Assembly (NCBI RefSeq): GCF_028994775.1
Contig: NZ_JAJQMN010000011.1
Location: 62,001-126,000, forward strand
DNA length: 64,000 nt
Direction: 5' to 3'
Source of the DNA: Promicromonospora iranensis
Lineage (GTDB): Bacteria; Actinomycetota; Actinomycetes; Actinomycetales; Cellulomonadaceae
In this document: in pieces, positions 27,847 to 37,902 of the stretch
Position numbering within the stretch: the stretch's first letter is position 1
Layout of the letters: each line of letters opens with the position of its first letter
Position numbers and translations under genes: made by a program
Notes under the pieces: generated by a model
Database searches by the model: none
Seen by the model: only the letters and a program-made list of their open reading frames with translations
Told to the model about the DNA's origin: nothing

Positions 27847-28626
27847 ATGGCACAACGCATCGACGTGAACGACATGAACATCTACTACGGCGACTTCCTC
27901 GCCGTGGAGGGTGTCTCGATGACGATCGACCCCAAGTCCGTAACTGCCTTCATCGGTCCGTCCGGCTGCGGTAAGACGACGTTCCTGCGGACCTTGAACC
28001 GCATGCACGAGGTCACGCCGGGCGCGCGCGTAGAGGGATCTGTCGAGCTCGAGGGCGTCGACCTGTACGGGGACGACATCGACCCGGTGGCGGTGCGCCG
28101 GAACATCGGCATGGTCTTTCAGCGGCCCAACCCGTTCCCCACGATGTCCATCAGGGACAACGTGCTGGCGGGCGTCAAGCTGAACAACCGCAAGATGTCG
28201 AAGCCTGACCAGGACGACCTTGTCGAGAGCTCTCTGCGTGGTGCCAACCTCTGGAACGAGGTCAAGGACCGCTTGGAGAAGCCGGGTTCTGGTCTCTCGG
28301 GAGGTCAGCAGCAGCGCCTGTGCATTGCCCGCACCATCGCGGTCAAGCCGCAGGTGGTCCTCATGGACGAGCCCTGCTCGGCCCTGGACCCGATCTCCAC
28401 CCTGGCGATCGAGGACCTCATCCAGGAGCTGAAGAAGGACTTCACGATCGTCATCGTCACGCACAACATGCAGCAGGCCGCTCGGGTGAGCGACAGGACG
28501 GCGTTCTTCAACATCGCGGGTACCGGCAAGCCGGGCCGCCTGATCGAGATGAACGACACCGCGACGATCTTCTCCTCGCCCGCCGTGAAGGCCACCGAGG
28601 ACTACGTCTCGGGCCGCTTCGGGTGA
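27847..28626 (+). CDS. pstB: phosphate ABC transporter ATP-binding protein PstB
   Basis: 259 residues. Walker [10 protein letters not shown] 37-45, Q loop [12 protein letters not shown], signature LSGGQQQRL, Walker [14 protein letters not shown] and H-loop VTHNMQQA are all intact. The PNPFPTMSI sequence is specific to PstB. ATG 27847 is preceded by GAAGGAAGAAG. It is the last gene of the pst operon and is followed by a perfect 22-bp terminator. Confidence 0.96.
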   Translation: MAQRIDVNDMNIYYGDFLAVEGVSMTIDPKSVTAFIGPSGCGKTTFLRTLNRMHEVTPGARVEGSVELEGVDLYGDDIDPVAVRRNIGMVFQRPNPFPTMSIRDNVLAGVKLNNRKMSKPDQDDLVESSLRGANLWNEVKDRLEKPGSGLSGGQQQRLCIARTIAVKPQVVLMDEPCSALDPISTLAIEDLIQELKKDFTIVIVTHNMQQAARVSDRTAFFNIAGTGKPGRLIEMNDTATIFSSPAVKATEDYVSGRFG

Positions 28627-28661
28627 TGGTCGGCTGACGACGGTCGGCTGACCGGACGGCA

Positions 28662-28709
28662 GAAGCCGGTGGGTCCGGCGTGGGGAACCACGCCGGACCC
28701 ACCGGCTTC
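28662..28709. terminator. perfect 22-bp hairpin between pstB and the lipoprotein gene
   Basis: Arms 28662-28683 and 28688-28709 are perfectly complementary, with a GGAA tetraloop. It lies between convergent genes and can act on both strands. No U-tract is present. Confidence 0.85.
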
Positions 28710-28763
28710 GTCGTTGCTGCGAGGCGTTGCCCCGGGGCGTCACCGCCGCGGGGACCGCTCAGC

Positions 28764-29300
28764 TCACTCCGTCGCGGAGGCCGACGGCGAGGCGGAGGGC
28801 GACGTCTCGCCGGCCGGCACGTAATCGGCGTACTCCGGCAGCGTGCCGTCGAACACCGGCAGCTGGAACTCCTTGGAGTCGCTGCCGACGGTGAGCGTCG
28901 CGGCGACGTAGTTGCCGGGTGCGGCGCCCACGGCGTCGAGCTCGACGGCCTCGCCGGACTCCGTGCCCAGGTAGACGGTGCCACCGGCGGGGACGTCAAC
29001 GGTGACAGGGGAGGCGCCGGGCGCCTCCAGCGTGAACGACGCGTCCTCGGCGGTCTCGTTGGCGAGCGCGCCCAGCAGGTTCCCGGCCTCGCCCTCAGCG
29101 GCCGACACGACCATGAGGTTGATGCCGCGCAGGTTCCTGTTCTCCTCACCCAGCACCGAGACGCCGACACCGTCGGACGGGTCGTAGTTCAGCGTCGTGG
29201 TGGTCGGCGAGCAGGCGGCCAGGAGGAGAGCCCCCGTAGCTGAGACCGCGGCGAGGGCGATGGTGCGGGCGCCTCGGACGGCGGTGGCGCGACGGGACAC
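28764..29300 (-). CDS. lipoprotein of unknown function
   Basis: 178 residues with a lipoprotein signal (lipobox LLAAC, Cys30) and a Ser/Thr/Ala-rich tail. The central part, RGINLMVVSAAEGEAGNLLGALANE, followed by beta-rich segments, matches a conserved actinobacterial lipoprotein seen next to carD or pst loci; databases sometimes give it misleading enzyme names. Its beta-sandwich pattern recalls PCu(A)C-like copper chaperones, but no His/Met copper motif is visible, so I assign no function. GTG start. Confidence 0.75.
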   Translation of the reverse strand: MSRRATAVRGARTIALAAVSATGALLLAACSPTTTTLNYDPSDGVGVSVLGEENRNLRGINLMVVSAAEGEAGNLLGALANETAEDASFTLEAPGASPVTVDVPAGGTVYLGTESGEAVELDAVGAAPGNYVAATLTVGSDSKEFQLPVFDGTLPEYADYVPAGETSPSASPSASATE

Positions 29301-29604
29301 GGTGAACTCCCTGATGTTCGTCTGGTTCGGGCGGGGGCGGATCCCCGCAATATCCTAGTGGTCCTCGGGGTATGCCCGCGCATCGCGACCAGAGGCGAAA
29401 TGCCCGGTCAGGGCGTGGTAAGGGTCACGGCTCCGGAACGATCCGATAGCGGAGCATTGGGTGGTGACCGCCTCGAACTACCCCTCCAGCAACGCTTTGA
29501 CCTGCACAAACGTCGTTCCGAGTGATACACCGGCAACCCCAAGGGCGCAAGTTCTGCAGATCACGCCGTGGTAACCTGGTTTCAGGGAAAGGGGACATCT
29601 GCAG
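29301..29604. other. divergent intergenic region, lipoprotein gene / carD
   Basis: 304 bases with no convincing open frame. It must hold the promoters of both genes. A TTGACC (29497-29502) lies 20 bases before TGATAC (29523-29528), a somewhat long spacing, and TAACCT lies at 29572-29577. A G-rich ribosome binding site (GAAAGGGG) precedes carD. Confidence 0.4.
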
Positions 29605-30087
29605 ATGACGTTCACAGTAGGCGAGACGGTTGTCTACCCGCACCATGGCGCGGCGCTGATCGAAGAGATCAAGGTCCGCAAGATTCGCGGCGAAGAAAAG
29701 ATGTACCTCAAGCTCAAGGTCGCCCAGGGCGACCTCACCATCGAGGTCCCGGCGGAGAACGTCGACCTGGTCGGTGTGCGCGACGTCGTTGGCCAGGAGG
29801 GTCTCGACCGCGTGTTCGAGGTGCTGCGTGCGCCGTACACCGAAGAGCCCACCAACTGGTCGCGCCGGTACAAGGCGAACCTCGAGAAGCTTGCGTCCGG
29901 CGATGTCATCAAGGTGGCCGAGGTCGTTCGCGACCTGTCCCGCCGGGACGCCGACCGCGGTCTCTCCGCGGGCGAGAAGAGAATGCTCGCCAAGGCTCGC
30001 CAGATCCTCGTGTCCGAGCTTGCGCTGGCCGAGCACACGGAAGAAGAGAAGGCGGAAGCGATCCTCGACGAGGTCCTCGCTTCCTGA
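29605..30087 (+). CDS. carD: CarD family RNA polymerase-binding regulator
   Basis: 160 residues. The N-terminal RNAP-interacting Tudor-like domain has [20 protein letters not shown] and [20 protein letters not shown]; the C-terminal helical DNA-binding domain has [13 protein letters not shown] and [18 protein letters not shown]. CarD stabilises the open promoter complex, notably at rRNA promoters. ATG 29605 with GAAAGGGG upstream. ispD follows 100 bases downstream, the order common in Actinobacteria. Confidence 0.95.
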   Translation: MTFTVGETVVYPHHGAALIEEIKVRKIRGEEKMYLKLKVAQGDLTIEVPAENVDLVGVRDVVGQEGLDRVFEVLRAPYTEEPTNWSRRYKANLEKLASGDVIKVAEVVRDLSRRDADRGLSAGEKRMLAKARQILVSELALAEHTEEEKAEAILDEVLAS

Positions 30088-30187
30088 CTTACCCACAGGA
30101 TCCGTCTGACGTACCAGTCAGTACCCGGTGCTCGCGCCCCACAGGGATCCTTCGCTTCAATCACGATCCTGTGGGGACCCGGACGAG

Positions 30188-30904
30188 ATGACGACCCTTG
30201 CAATCCTGACGGCCGCCGGTTCGGGATCCCGACTAGGGCGCGACCTGCCGAAGGCTCTGGTGGAGCTGGACGGTTTTCCACTCGTGCTGCACGCCGCACG
30301 ACGCCTCGCGGCGTCGGGCGTCGTGGACTCACTCGTCGTGACCGCGCCTGACGGCCTGGTCGGCATCATGGCCGACCTCCTGGCCGAGGACCCGCACGTG
30401 CCGATCCCCGTCCGGGTGACCGACGGCGGGCCCACCAGGCAGGCGTCGGTCGCGGCCGGTCTCGCTCTCGCGGATCCACGGGACGACGTCGTGCTGGTGC
30501 ACGATGCCGCACGACCCCTGGTCCCGCCCGAGCTCGTCCAGCGGGTCGTGGGCGCTGTCCGCAGCGGCCACGGCGCCGTTGTGCCCGGGCTGCCCGTCAC
30601 CGACACGGTGAAGCAGGTGCGCCCCGACGGCGACGCCGAGCTGGTCACCGGCACACCCGACCGCTCGATGCTCCGAGCCGTCCAGACGCCGCAGGGCTTC
30701 GCCCGTGAGCTGCTCGTGCGCGCACACCGCACGGGTGCTGAGCGGGCCGCCGCGGAGCACCTGGCGGCCACCGACGACGCAGGTCTTGTCGAAGCCCTCG
30801 GCGAACCGGTTCACATCGTCGCCGGGGACGCGGCTGCCTTCAAGATCACCACCGAACGCGACCTGTGGCTCGCGTCCCTCGTGCTGCAGGAGACCCACGC
30901 ATGA
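30188..30904 (+). CDS. ispD: 2-C-methyl-D-erythritol 4-phosphate cytidylyltransferase
   Basis: 238 residues. CTP-binding loop [69 protein letters not shown] and [11 protein letters not shown] follow the IspD family. It makes CDP-methylerythritol in the MEP isoprenoid pathway. ATG 30188 gives the family N-terminus; the open frame extends 20 codons upstream without family similarity. Stop overlaps ispF (ATGA). Confidence 0.95.
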   Translation: MTTLAILTAAGSGSRLGRDLPKALVELDGFPLVLHAARRLAASGVVDSLVVTAPDGLVGIMADLLAEDPHVPIPVRVTDGGPTRQASVAAGLALADPRDDVVLVHDAARPLVPPELVQRVVGAVRSGHGAVVPGLPVTDTVKQVRPDGDAELVTGTPDRSMLRAVQTPQGFARELLVRAHRTGAERAAAEHLAATDDAGLVEALGEPVHIVAGDAAAFKITTERDLWLASLVLQETHA

Positions 30905-31449
30905 CCGATCCGTCCAGCACACCGGAGACCGTACGACCGGCTCCGGTCGCGTACCCCCTGCCGCGCACCGGCATCGGGGTCGACGTGCACGCGTTCGCGC
31001 CGGACGGCTCGGACCGCGAGATGTGGCTCGGCGGCCTGCACTGGCCGGGGGAGCGGGGCCTCGCGGGCCACTCCGACGCCGATGTCGCGGCGCACGCCGC
31101 GGCGGACGCGCTGTTCTCGGCGGCGACCCTGGGTGACCTCGGATCGCACTTCGGCACCGGCCGTCCCGAGTGGGCAGGGGCCTCTGGGACCACCCTGCTC
31201 GCGGAAGCCGCGAGGCGCGTCCGGGCTGCCGGGTACATGATCGGTAATGTGGCAGTTCAGGTGATCGGTAACCATCCGCGGGTCGGCACCCGGCGCGACG
31301 AGGCTCAGGCGGTTCTGTCCGCCGCCGCCGGCGCGCCCGTGTCCCTCACCGCGACCACCACTGATGCGCTCGGTCTCACGGGACGCGGTGAGGGCGTCGC
31401 GGCGATCGCTACGGCGCTCGTCGTGCCCGACGTCGGGAGCACGGCATGA
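30901..31449 (+). CDS. ispF: 2-C-methyl-D-erythritol 2,4-cyclodiphosphate synthase
   Basis: 182 residues. [10 protein letters not shown] supplies the Asp/His zinc ligands; [25 protein letters not shown] and the C-terminal [15 protein letters not shown] complete the IspF signature. The first 20 residues are an unconserved extension. ATG 30901 overlaps the ispD stop. The tetR start overlaps its own stop, so ispD-ispF-tetR form one coupled unit. Confidence 0.95.
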   Translation: MTDPSSTPETVRPAPVAYPLPRTGIGVDVHAFAPDGSDREMWLGGLHWPGERGLAGHSDADVAAHAAADALFSAATLGDLGSHFGTGRPEWAGASGTTLLAEAARRVRAAGYMIGNVAVQVIGNHPRVGTRRDEAQAVLSAAAGAPVSLTATTTDALGLTGRGEGVAAIATALVVPDVGSTA

Positions 31450-32042
31450 ACAAGCGCAAACCGCTCGACGAACGGCGCGCGGAGATCGTCGAGGCAGGCC
31501 TGAGCGTGGCCATGCGTGAGGGCGTCGAGGCGGTGACCGTGCGTCGCGTGGCGCAGGAGGCCGGCATCTCGCTGGGCACCGTGCACTACTGCTTCGACGA
31601 CAAGGACGCGATGCTGCGCGCCATGGGCCGCGCCATCGCGATGCGCGCGTCGGAGCAGGTGCTGGCGGCGCTCGACGCCGGGCCGGAGCGGGGGGACCTG
31701 GCGGAGGCCGCCATCGAGGCGATGCTGGGCGGGCTCAAGCAGCACCAGCACATGCGGCTGCTGACCTTCGAGTTCGCGGTCTCGGGTGCGCGCACGCCCG
31801 TGCTGCGCGAGGTCGCGCAGGCGCACCTCAAGCAGAGCATCGCCATGACGCGGGAGTACCTTCAGCGACTGGCGGATGTCGCGGGGGTCAAGTACCGCAC
31901 CGAGATCGGCCTGCTGGCCCGCATGACGGCACTCCGCATCGACGGCATCGAGCTCGCCTGGATGGTGGACCAGGACGACGAGGCCGCGCGGGCGGGCTTC
32001 GCGGATCTCGCACAAGCCGTGTTCGACCAGATGGAGTCGTGA
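31446..32042 (+). CDS. TetR/AcrR family transcriptional regulator
   Basis: 198 residues. The N-terminal helix-turn-helix reads [31 protein letters not shown] then [20 protein letters not shown], standard for TetR. The ligand domain is not assignable. It overlaps the ispF stop by 4 bases, so it is expressed with isoprenoid genes, though that does not prove it regulates them; no neighbouring efflux gene is present. Confidence 0.88.
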   Translation: MNKRKPLDERRAEIVEAGLSVAMREGVEAVTVRRVAQEAGISLGTVHYCFDDKDAMLRAMGRAIAMRASEQVLAALDAGPERGDLAEAAIEAMLGGLKQHQHMRLLTFEFAVSGARTPVLREVAQAHLKQSIAMTREYLQRLADVAGVKYRTEIGLLARMTALRIDGIELAWMVDQDDEAARAGFADLAQAVFDQMES

Positions 32043-32073
32043 CGGCGCCGGTCGAGCCGGGCCGGCCGCACGG

Positions 32074-33408
32074 TCAGCCGAAGACCCGCCGCGTGTAGGG
32101 GTTCGCGAACACGCCCTCCGGGTCCGCGGCCGCGCGCGCCCGGCGGAAGTCCCCGAGCCGCTGGTACTGGCCGGCGAGGTACTCGGCGTCGCGGGTGTGC
32201 AGCTTGCCCCAGTGGGGCCGCCCGCCCACCGCGGTGAAGATCCGCTCGGCGGCGTCGAAGTACCGCGCGTACGGCAGGCGCCAGTACTGGTGCACCGCGA
32301 CGTACGCGGTCTCGCGGCCGTACGCGGTGGACAGCCAGACGTCGTCGGCGGGGGCGAAGCGCACCTCGACAGGGAACGGGACGTTCTCACCGGTGGACCG
32401 CTGCCACGCGTCGAGCTCGCCCAGCACACCGACGACGGCGTCGCGGGGCACCGCGTACTCCATCTCCCGGAACCGCACCCGGCGGTTGGTGCAGAACACC
32501 TCGTGCGACGGCGCCGTGTACCGGCGGGCGCTCAGTGCGCGGGCCGCCACGGCGTTGAGGGTCGGGGTCGCCGCGGGCAGCACCGTCGCCACCCGGTTCA
32601 CCGCCTCGAAGAGGCCGTTGGACAGCACCTCCTCGTCGAGGAAGGAGCGTGCGGCCCCGGCGGCCTTGCGGGCGCGGTGCACGAGACCGGAACCGGCGCT
32701 CGTCCCGGCGTCGACGCGCGTGTTGCGCAGTGTGAGCGCCCGGCGCGTGGTGGGGAACCAGTAGAACTCGAAGTGGTCGTGGTCCGCGACCAGGTCGTGG
32801 AGTCCTTCCAGCACGCGGTCCAGCGCCCAGGGCTCCTCGACGGCATGCAGGTCGAAGGCGGGCACCGCCTCGATCGTCACGGTGCTCAGCACCCCCGTGG
32901 CGCCCAGGCCGAGCCGGGACGCCTCGAACAGGTCGTGGTGCTCGGTCGGCGTCGCGTGCGTGACGTCGCCGTCAGGACCCACCACGGTCAGCGCGCGCAC
33001 GCGGGTGGCGAGGCCGCCGAACCGGGCGCCGGTGCCGTGCGTGCCCGTGGAGATCGCGCCGGCGATCGACTGCCGGTCGATGTCGCCGAGGTTCTGCATG
33101 GCGAGCCCGCGCTCGGCGAGGATCTGGTTGAGCTGGTGCAGGCGCATGCCGGCGCCCACCGTCACCAGCGCGTGCCCGGTGTCGGGGTCGCGCTCCACCC
33201 GGTGCAGGGCGTTCAGGCGATCCAGGCTGAGCTGCACGCCCTCGGTGGCGGCCGCCGGCATGAACGAGTGCCCGCCGCCGACCACGCGGACGGTGTGGCC
33301 CTCCTTGACGGCGCGGCGCACGGCGTCGGACAGCTCGTCCGCCGAGGCCGGCTGTTCCTGCCGCACGGGCGTCACGCTGACGTTGCGTGCCCAGTTCGTC
33401 CAGATCAC
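32074..33408 (-). CDS. FAD-linked lactone oxidase (D-arabinono-1,4-lactone / L-gulonolactone oxidase family)
   Basis: 444 residues. N-terminal FAD-binding half with VRVVGGGHSFMPAA (the His of GHS is the usual covalent flavin site in this family), GDIDRQSIAGAISTGTHGTG and LGLGATGVLSTVTIEAVP; C-terminal ALO half with EVRFAPADDVWLSTAYGR and RPHWGKLHT. Substrate in bacteria is uncertain. GTG 33408 is chosen because GATAGT (33415-33420, minus) lies 6 bases before it; the open frame beyond is not family-like. Divergent from the aldolase gene. Confidence 0.87.
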   Translation of the reverse strand: MIWTNWARNVSVTPVRQEQPASADELSDAVRRAVKEGHTVRVVGGGHSFMPAAATEGVQLSLDRLNALHRVERDPDTGHALVTVGAGMRLHQLNQILAERGLAMQNLGDIDRQSIAGAISTGTHGTGARFGGLATRVRALTVVGPDGDVTHATPTEHHDLFEASRLGLGATGVLSTVTIEAVPAFDLHAVEEPWALDRVLEGLHDLVADHDHFEFYWFPTTRRALTLRNTRVDAGTSAGSGLVHRARKAAGAARSFLDEEVLSNGLFEAVNRVATVLPAATPTLNAVAARALSARRYTAPSHEVFCTNRRVRFREMEYAVPRDAVVGVLGELDAWQRSTGENVPFPVEVRFAPADDVWLSTAYGRETAYVAVHQYWRLPYARYFDAAERIFTAVGGRPHWGKLHTRDAEYLAGQYQRLGDFRRARAAADPEGVFANPYTRRVFG

Positions 33409-33539
33409 CGGAGCACTATCCCACGGCCCCGCGCGGCGAACCAGGGCCTGGTCCGGCGCCTGCCCGGGTGCTGGATCGAGGACCCGGACGGTCGGCACGG
33501 GCCGAGCCACGCAGAGGGCCGGAGGAGTAGCGTGCGGTC

Positions 33540-34745
33540 ATGAGCTCCGCAGCAGACACCGTCGCGCGGCTGTCCGCCGCCACGTCCGGCCTGCCCGCGC
33601 CCCTCGCCGTCGTGGACCTTGACGTGTTCGACGCCAATGCGCGCGACCTCCTCAAGCGCGCCGACGGCGTGCCGGTGCGCGTCGCGTCGAAGTCGGTGCG
33701 TGTCCGCTCGCTCGTCGCCCGCGCCGTCGGGCACGGGTTCGCCGGCGTCATGGCGTACTCGCTGCGCGAAGCGTTGTGGCTGGTCAGCGAGGGTGTGCGG
33801 GATGTGCTGGTCGGCTATCCGACGGTGGACAGGGCGGCCCTCGCCAGCCTGGCGGCCGACGCGACGGCCCGCGAGGAGATCACCCTGATGGTCGACGACG
33901 TCGTCCATCTCGGCCTGATCGCGGACGCCGCCGGACCTGCGCCCGACGGTGCGGCGGGTCCGATCCGGGTCTGCCTGGACGTCGACTGCTCGCTGCGGGT
34001 CGGCGCCGGTGCGCTGACCGCCCACCTCGGGGTGCGGCGCTCGCCGCTGCGCGAGCCCGGTGATGTCGCCGCCCTCGCGACGGTGGCCCAGGCGAGAGGC
34101 CTGGCGGTGCGCGGCCTCATGTTCTACGAGGCCCAGGTGGCGGGCCTGCCGGACACCAGCCCTGCCGTCCGGCTGGTCAAGCGGCTGTCGATGCGCGAGG
34201 TGAACGAGCGCCGGGTGCGGATCCTCGCCGCGGTGCGGGCCGCCGTCGGGCAGGAGGTGGAGCTCGTCAACGCGGGTGGCACCGGGTCGATCGAGGTGAG
34301 CGGTGGCGCACCGGGCGTCACCGAGGTCACCGCGGGCTCCGGCCTGTACACGCCCGGCCTGTTCGACGGCTACCGCTCGTTCCAGGCTCGTCCGGCGTCG
34401 TTCTTCGGGCTCGACGTCGTGCGCGAGCCCGCGCCCGGCTGGGTGACCGCCTTCGCGGGCGGGTACGCGGCGTCGGGCAAGGCGGGTGCCGCACGGCTGC
34501 CCCGGCTCTTCACGCCCGGCTATGCGCTGAGCGGCCCCGAGGGTGCCGGGGAGGTCCAGACGCCGCTGCGGGTGGCCCGCGGGCCGGCGCCGGACGGCAG
34601 GCTGCGCACCGGGGACCGGGTCTGGCTCCGGCACGCCAAGGCGGGCGAGATGATGGAGCGGTTCGACCGGGTGCACCTCGTGCGGGGCGACACGATCGTC
34701 GAGACGGTGCCGACGTACCGGGGCGAGCGCAAGAACTTCGGGTAG
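33540..34745 (+). CDS. PLP-dependent amino acid deaminase/aldolase (alanine-racemase fold, D-threonine-aldolase-like)
   Basis: 401 residues. The N-terminal fold-type III barrel has PLAVVDLDVFDANARDL and VRVASKSVRVRSL, where the Lys of ASKS is the predicted PLP Schiff base. The C-terminal domain has LVNAGGTGSIEVS, TEVTAGSGLYTPGLFDGY and a final DRVWLRHAKAGEMMERFD matching D-serine dehydratase/D-threonine aldolase metal-binding tails. TAGCGT lies 6 bases before ATG 33540. Divergent pairing with the lactone oxidase is recurrent in Micrococcales. Confidence 0.83.
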   Translation: MSSAADTVARLSAATSGLPAPLAVVDLDVFDANARDLLKRADGVPVRVASKSVRVRSLVARAVGHGFAGVMAYSLREALWLVSEGVRDVLVGYPTVDRAALASLAADATAREEITLMVDDVVHLGLIADAAGPAPDGAAGPIRVCLDVDCSLRVGAGALTAHLGVRRSPLREPGDVAALATVAQARGLAVRGLMFYEAQVAGLPDTSPAVRLVKRLSMREVNERRVRILAAVRAAVGQEVELVNAGGTGSIEVSGGAPGVTEVTAGSGLYTPGLFDGYRSFQARPASFFGLDVVREPAPGWVTAFAGGYAASGKAGAARLPRLFTPGYALSGPEGAGEVQTPLRVARGPAPDGRLRTGDRVWLRHAKAGEMMERFDRVHLVRGDTIVETVPTYRGERKNFG

Positions 34746-34754
34746 AACTGGGCC

Positions 34755-36038
34755 ATGCCCGTCACACACCACCGCACCCGCCCGATGACGGGACGCGACC
34801 CGCACGAGCCGGTCCGCACCGCGACACCGCTGGAGCTGCTGTTCGACCTGGCATTCGTCGTCGGGTTCGGCGTGGCGGGAGAGCAGGGTGCCCACCTGAT
34901 CGCCGAGGGCCACGCGGCCGCGGGCGTGATCGGCTTCGCGTTCTCGATGTTCGCCATCTGCTGGGCCTGGATCAACTTCTCGTGGTTCGCCTCGGCGTTC
35001 GACACCGACGACTGGTTCTACCGCGTCACCACGATGGTCCAGATGATCGGCGTGGTGGTGCTCGCGCTCGGTCTGCCGGAGATGTTCGGGTCGGTGGTGG
35101 AGGGCGAGCGCGTCGACAACGAGGTCATGGTCGCCGGGTACGTCGTGATGCGCCTGGCCATGCTCGTGCAGTGGCTCCGTGCCGCCAGGCAGGCGCCGGA
35201 GTACCGGGCCACCTGCCTGGCGTACGCCCGGACGCTCCTCGTCACCCAGGTCGGCTGGGTGATCCTTGCGGTCGCACCGGTAAGCGTGCCCGTCTTCTTC
35301 GTGGCCGGGGCGCTGCTCGGGTCCGCAGAGATGCTCGGCCCGTGGCTCGCGGAACGGTTCCGTACCGAGGGGCCCGGCCAGCGGAGCACCCCGTGGCACG
35401 CCCACCACATGGCCGAGCGGTACGGGCTGCTGGCCATCATCACGCTCGGCGAGGGTGTGATCGGTACCGTCGCGACGCTGTCCGCCGTCGTCCACGACTC
35501 AGGCTGGACGCTCGACGCCGCCCTCGTCGCGTTCGCGGGCACCGCCCTGACGTTCGGGCTGTGGTGGACGTACTACCTCACGCCGCACGCCGAGATGCTG
35601 CACAGGCATCGCGAGCGGTCGTTCGTCTGGGGGTACGGGAGCATCGTGGTGTTCGCGGCCCTCGCCGGGGTGGGCGCTGGCCTGCACGTGGCGGCGTACT
35701 ACCTGGAGGGGCACTCTCATGTCGGCGCCGTCGGCACCGTCCTGGCCGTGGCGGTGCCGGTGCTCGTGTTCGTCCTGGCGGACTACCTGCTGTTCTGGTT
35801 CCTGACCCGGTCGTTCGACCGGTTGCACCTGCTCGTCGTCGTCGTCACCGTGGTGGTCCTCGTTGCTTCCGTCGCCGCCGCGGCGGCAGGAGCCGGCATG
35901 GCCTGGGCGCTGCTCCTGGTGATGCTCGCCCCGGCGGTCTCCGTGGTCGGCTACGAGGTGCGCGGGCACCGGCACGTCGCCCGCCTGCTCGCGCAGGAGC
36001 CGTCCGAGCGGAGCGCGGGGGAGGCCACCGCCGAGTAG
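34755..36038 (+). CDS. ltrA: low temperature requirement protein A (LtrA) family membrane protein
   Basis: 427 residues with about 11-12 predicted membrane helices. The family start TPLELLFDLAFVVGFG and AWINFSWFASAFDTDDWFYR, then HHMAERYGLLAIITLGEGVIG, are signatures of the LtrA family. LtrA was named from a Listeria cold-growth mutant; its molecular function is unknown. Starts 9 bases after the aldolase stop, so the two are probably co-transcribed. Confidence 0.88.
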   Translation: MPVTHHRTRPMTGRDPHEPVRTATPLELLFDLAFVVGFGVAGEQGAHLIAEGHAAAGVIGFAFSMFAICWAWINFSWFASAFDTDDWFYRVTTMVQMIGVVVLALGLPEMFGSVVEGERVDNEVMVAGYVVMRLAMLVQWLRAARQAPEYRATCLAYARTLLVTQVGWVILAVAPVSVPVFFVAGALLGSAEMLGPWLAERFRTEGPGQRSTPWHAHHMAERYGLLAIITLGEGVIGTVATLSAVVHDSGWTLDAALVAFAGTALTFGLWWTYYLTPHAEMLHRHRERSFVWGYGSIVVFAALAGVGAGLHVAAYYLEGHSHVGAVGTVLAVAVPVLVFVLADYLLFWFLTRSFDRLHLLVVVVTVVVLVASVAAAAAGAGMAWALLLVMLAPAVSVVGYEVRGHRHVARLLAQEPSERSAGEATAE

Positions 36039-36086
36039 AACCGGGGAGCCGACGGGCTACTGACGCCGAGGCAGTAGCCTGCCCCC

Positions 36087-36468
36087 GTGCGAGCAGCGGT
36101 GACGGTGCACATGTACGCCCCTCCGGACGTGGTCCGGGACCTGGTCAGCGACGTCACCCGGGTGGGTGAGCTGAGCCCCGAGACAGTGCAAGGTGACCCA
36201 CTGCGAGCCCGGCCGTGACTTCGGCTTCACGGTGTACCTGGGCGGCAAGCGCCTGAACAACTGGCGCTACCGGCTGGTCCCCGCGGACGGCGGTACGGAC
36301 GTCACCGAGTCGTTCGAGCTCGAGCACCGCGGAATGGCCCGCGTGTACTGGGCACCGGCGGGCTGGCACCGCAGTCGGGCCAACGGTTGGGGGATGCGGC
36401 AGACGCTCGAGCGAGCCAGGACAATTGTCGAAGCGGGAACCGGAAGCGCCGGTACCCTTGACAGGTGA
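36087..36468 (+). pseudogene. SRPBCC (polyketide cyclase-like) gene with internal deletion and frameshift
   Basis: The first frame begins at GTG 36087 with VTVHMYAPPDVVRDLVSDVT and GELSPET, the standard opening of a small SRPBCC protein, but runs to a stop at 36216-36218. A different frame from about 36190 supplies the rest: CEPGRDFGFTVYLGGKRLNN, WRYRLVPADGGTDVTESFE and a C-terminal helix. Intact homologues have roughly 25-35 residues between these parts, so a deletion with frameshift is likely. The remnant keeps a TAGCCT box before its start. The second frame's stop overlaps the cysS GTG. Confidence 0.72.
36453..36458 (+). promoter_or_regulatory. -10 box (TACCCT) of cysS, inside the SRPBCC remnant
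   Basis: TACCCT is followed by 6 bases and GTG 36465, the spacing for a leaderless start. The cysS promoter thus lies inside the 3' end of the broken gene, which may be why that end is preserved. Confidence 0.45.
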
Positions 36469-37892
36469 CCATTCGCCTGTTTGACACCGCCACGCGCGAG
36501 GTGCGCGACTTCGACCCCATCACACCGGGCGAGGTCGGCATCTACCTGTGTGGTGCCACGGTGCAGGCACCTCCGCACGTGGGCCACCTCCGCCCGGCCG
36601 TCGCGTTCGACGTGCTCCGGCGCTGGCTGACCCGGCGGGGCCTGAAGGTCACGCTGATCCGGAACGTCACCGACATCGACGACAAGGTGCTGGCGAAGTC
36701 CGCCGCCGCCGGCCGTGAGTGGTGGGCGCACGCCGCCCTGTACGAGCGGGTGTTCACCCAGGCGTACGACGCGCTCGGAGTCCTCCCGCCCACCTACGAG
36801 CCGCGTGCCACCGGCAGCGTGCCCGAGATGGTCGCGCTCATGGAGCGCCTGGTCCAGAAGGGGCACGCCTACAGCACCGGCGAGGGCAACGTCTGGTTCG
36901 ACGTCCACTCGTGGCCCGCCTACGGGGAGCTCACGCGGCAGAAGGTCGAGGACCTCAGCCCCGAGGAGGGTACGGAGGCGGCCACCGGCTCGGCGAGCGA
37001 CGCCAAGAAGAACCCGCACGACTTCGCGCTGTGGAAGGCACCCAAGCCGGGCGAGCCCGAGTCGGCTGCGTGGGACACGCCGTACGGGCGCGGTCGGCCC
37101 GGCTGGCACCTGGAGTGCTCCGCGATGGCTCGCCGCTATCTCGGTGAGACGTTCGACATCCACGGCGGCGGCCTCGACCTGCGGTTCCCGCACCACGAGA
37201 ACGAGCAGGCGCAGTCGCGGGCCGCGGGCTACGGGTTCGCGCAGCGCTGGATGCATGTCGCGTGGGTCACGCAGTCGGGCGTGAAGATGTCGAAGTCCCT
37301 GGGTAACGGTCTGCTCGTCAGCGAGCTGCTGAACGAGGCGCCCGCGCCCGTGGTGCGCTACGCGCTGGCGGCCGTGCAGTACCGGTCGATGCTCGAGTGG
37401 GCGCCCGACACCCTCGACGAGGCACGCACCACCTGGGAGCGCCTGTCGGGCTTCGTGGCGCGCGCGTCGGAGCGGGTCGGCGACGTCCCGGCGGAGGAGG
37501 TCGCCAAGGCCGAGGTCCCCGAGGCGTTCGCGAACGCCATGGACGACGACCTCAACGTGCCGCAGGCGCTCGCCGTCGTGCACGAGCACCTGAGGGCGGG
37601 GAACACCGCCCTCGCCTCCGGGGATGACGCCGCCGTGCGTACCGAGCTGGTGACATTGCGTGCGATGCTCGATGTGCTGGGGCTCGACCCGGCGGACCCG
37701 CAGTGGGCGACGTCGACCGACGACCGGTACGCGGCGGCGCTCGACGGGCTCGTCACGGCGGAGCTCAAGGCTCGTGCCGAGGCGCGTGCCGCGAAGGACT
37801 GGGCCACGTCGGACGCGATCCGGGACCGCCTCGCGGCCGCCGGCATCGAGGTCCAGGACTCCGCCGACGGCGCCCGCTGGGCGCTCTCCTGA
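36465..37892 (+). CDS. cysS: cysteinyl-tRNA synthetase
   Basis: 475-residue class I synthetase. Zinc ligand Cys29 in [20 protein letters not shown] (HIGH variant HVGH 38-41), [27 protein letters not shown], and KMSKSLGN at 274-281. The HHENEQAQS stretch and length separate it from the mycothiol ligase paralogue MshC (about 410 residues). The C-terminal DALR domain ends [20 protein letters not shown]. rlmB follows, the usual order. Confidence 0.94.
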   Translation: MTIRLFDTATREVRDFDPITPGEVGIYLCGATVQAPPHVGHLRPAVAFDVLRRWLTRRGLKVTLIRNVTDIDDKVLAKSAAAGREWWAHAALYERVFTQAYDALGVLPPTYEPRATGSVPEMVALMERLVQKGHAYSTGEGNVWFDVHSWPAYGELTRQKVEDLSPEEGTEAATGSASDAKKNPHDFALWKAPKPGEPESAAWDTPYGRGRPGWHLECSAMARRYLGETFDIHGGGLDLRFPHHENEQAQSRAAGYGFAQRWMHVAWVTQSGVKMSKSLGNGLLVSELLNEAPAPVVRYALAAVQYRSMLEWAPDTLDEARTTWERLSGFVARASERVGDVPAEEVAKAEVPEAFANAMDDDLNVPQALAVVHEHLRAGNTALASGDDAAVRTELVTLRAMLDVLGLDPADPQWATSTDDRYAAALDGLVTAELKARAEARAAKDWATSDAIRDRLAAAGIEVQDSADGARWALS

Positions 37893-37902
37893 TCTTTTCC
37901 CT

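Noticed and set aside
33405-35495. 696-codon minus-strand frame
   Set aside because: Antisense to the aldolase and ltrA genes; no family features.
36465-37892. mshC (mycothiol ligase) instead of cysS
   Set aside because: Length 475, HHENEQAQS and the C-terminal DALR-type domain fit cysteinyl-tRNA synthetase.
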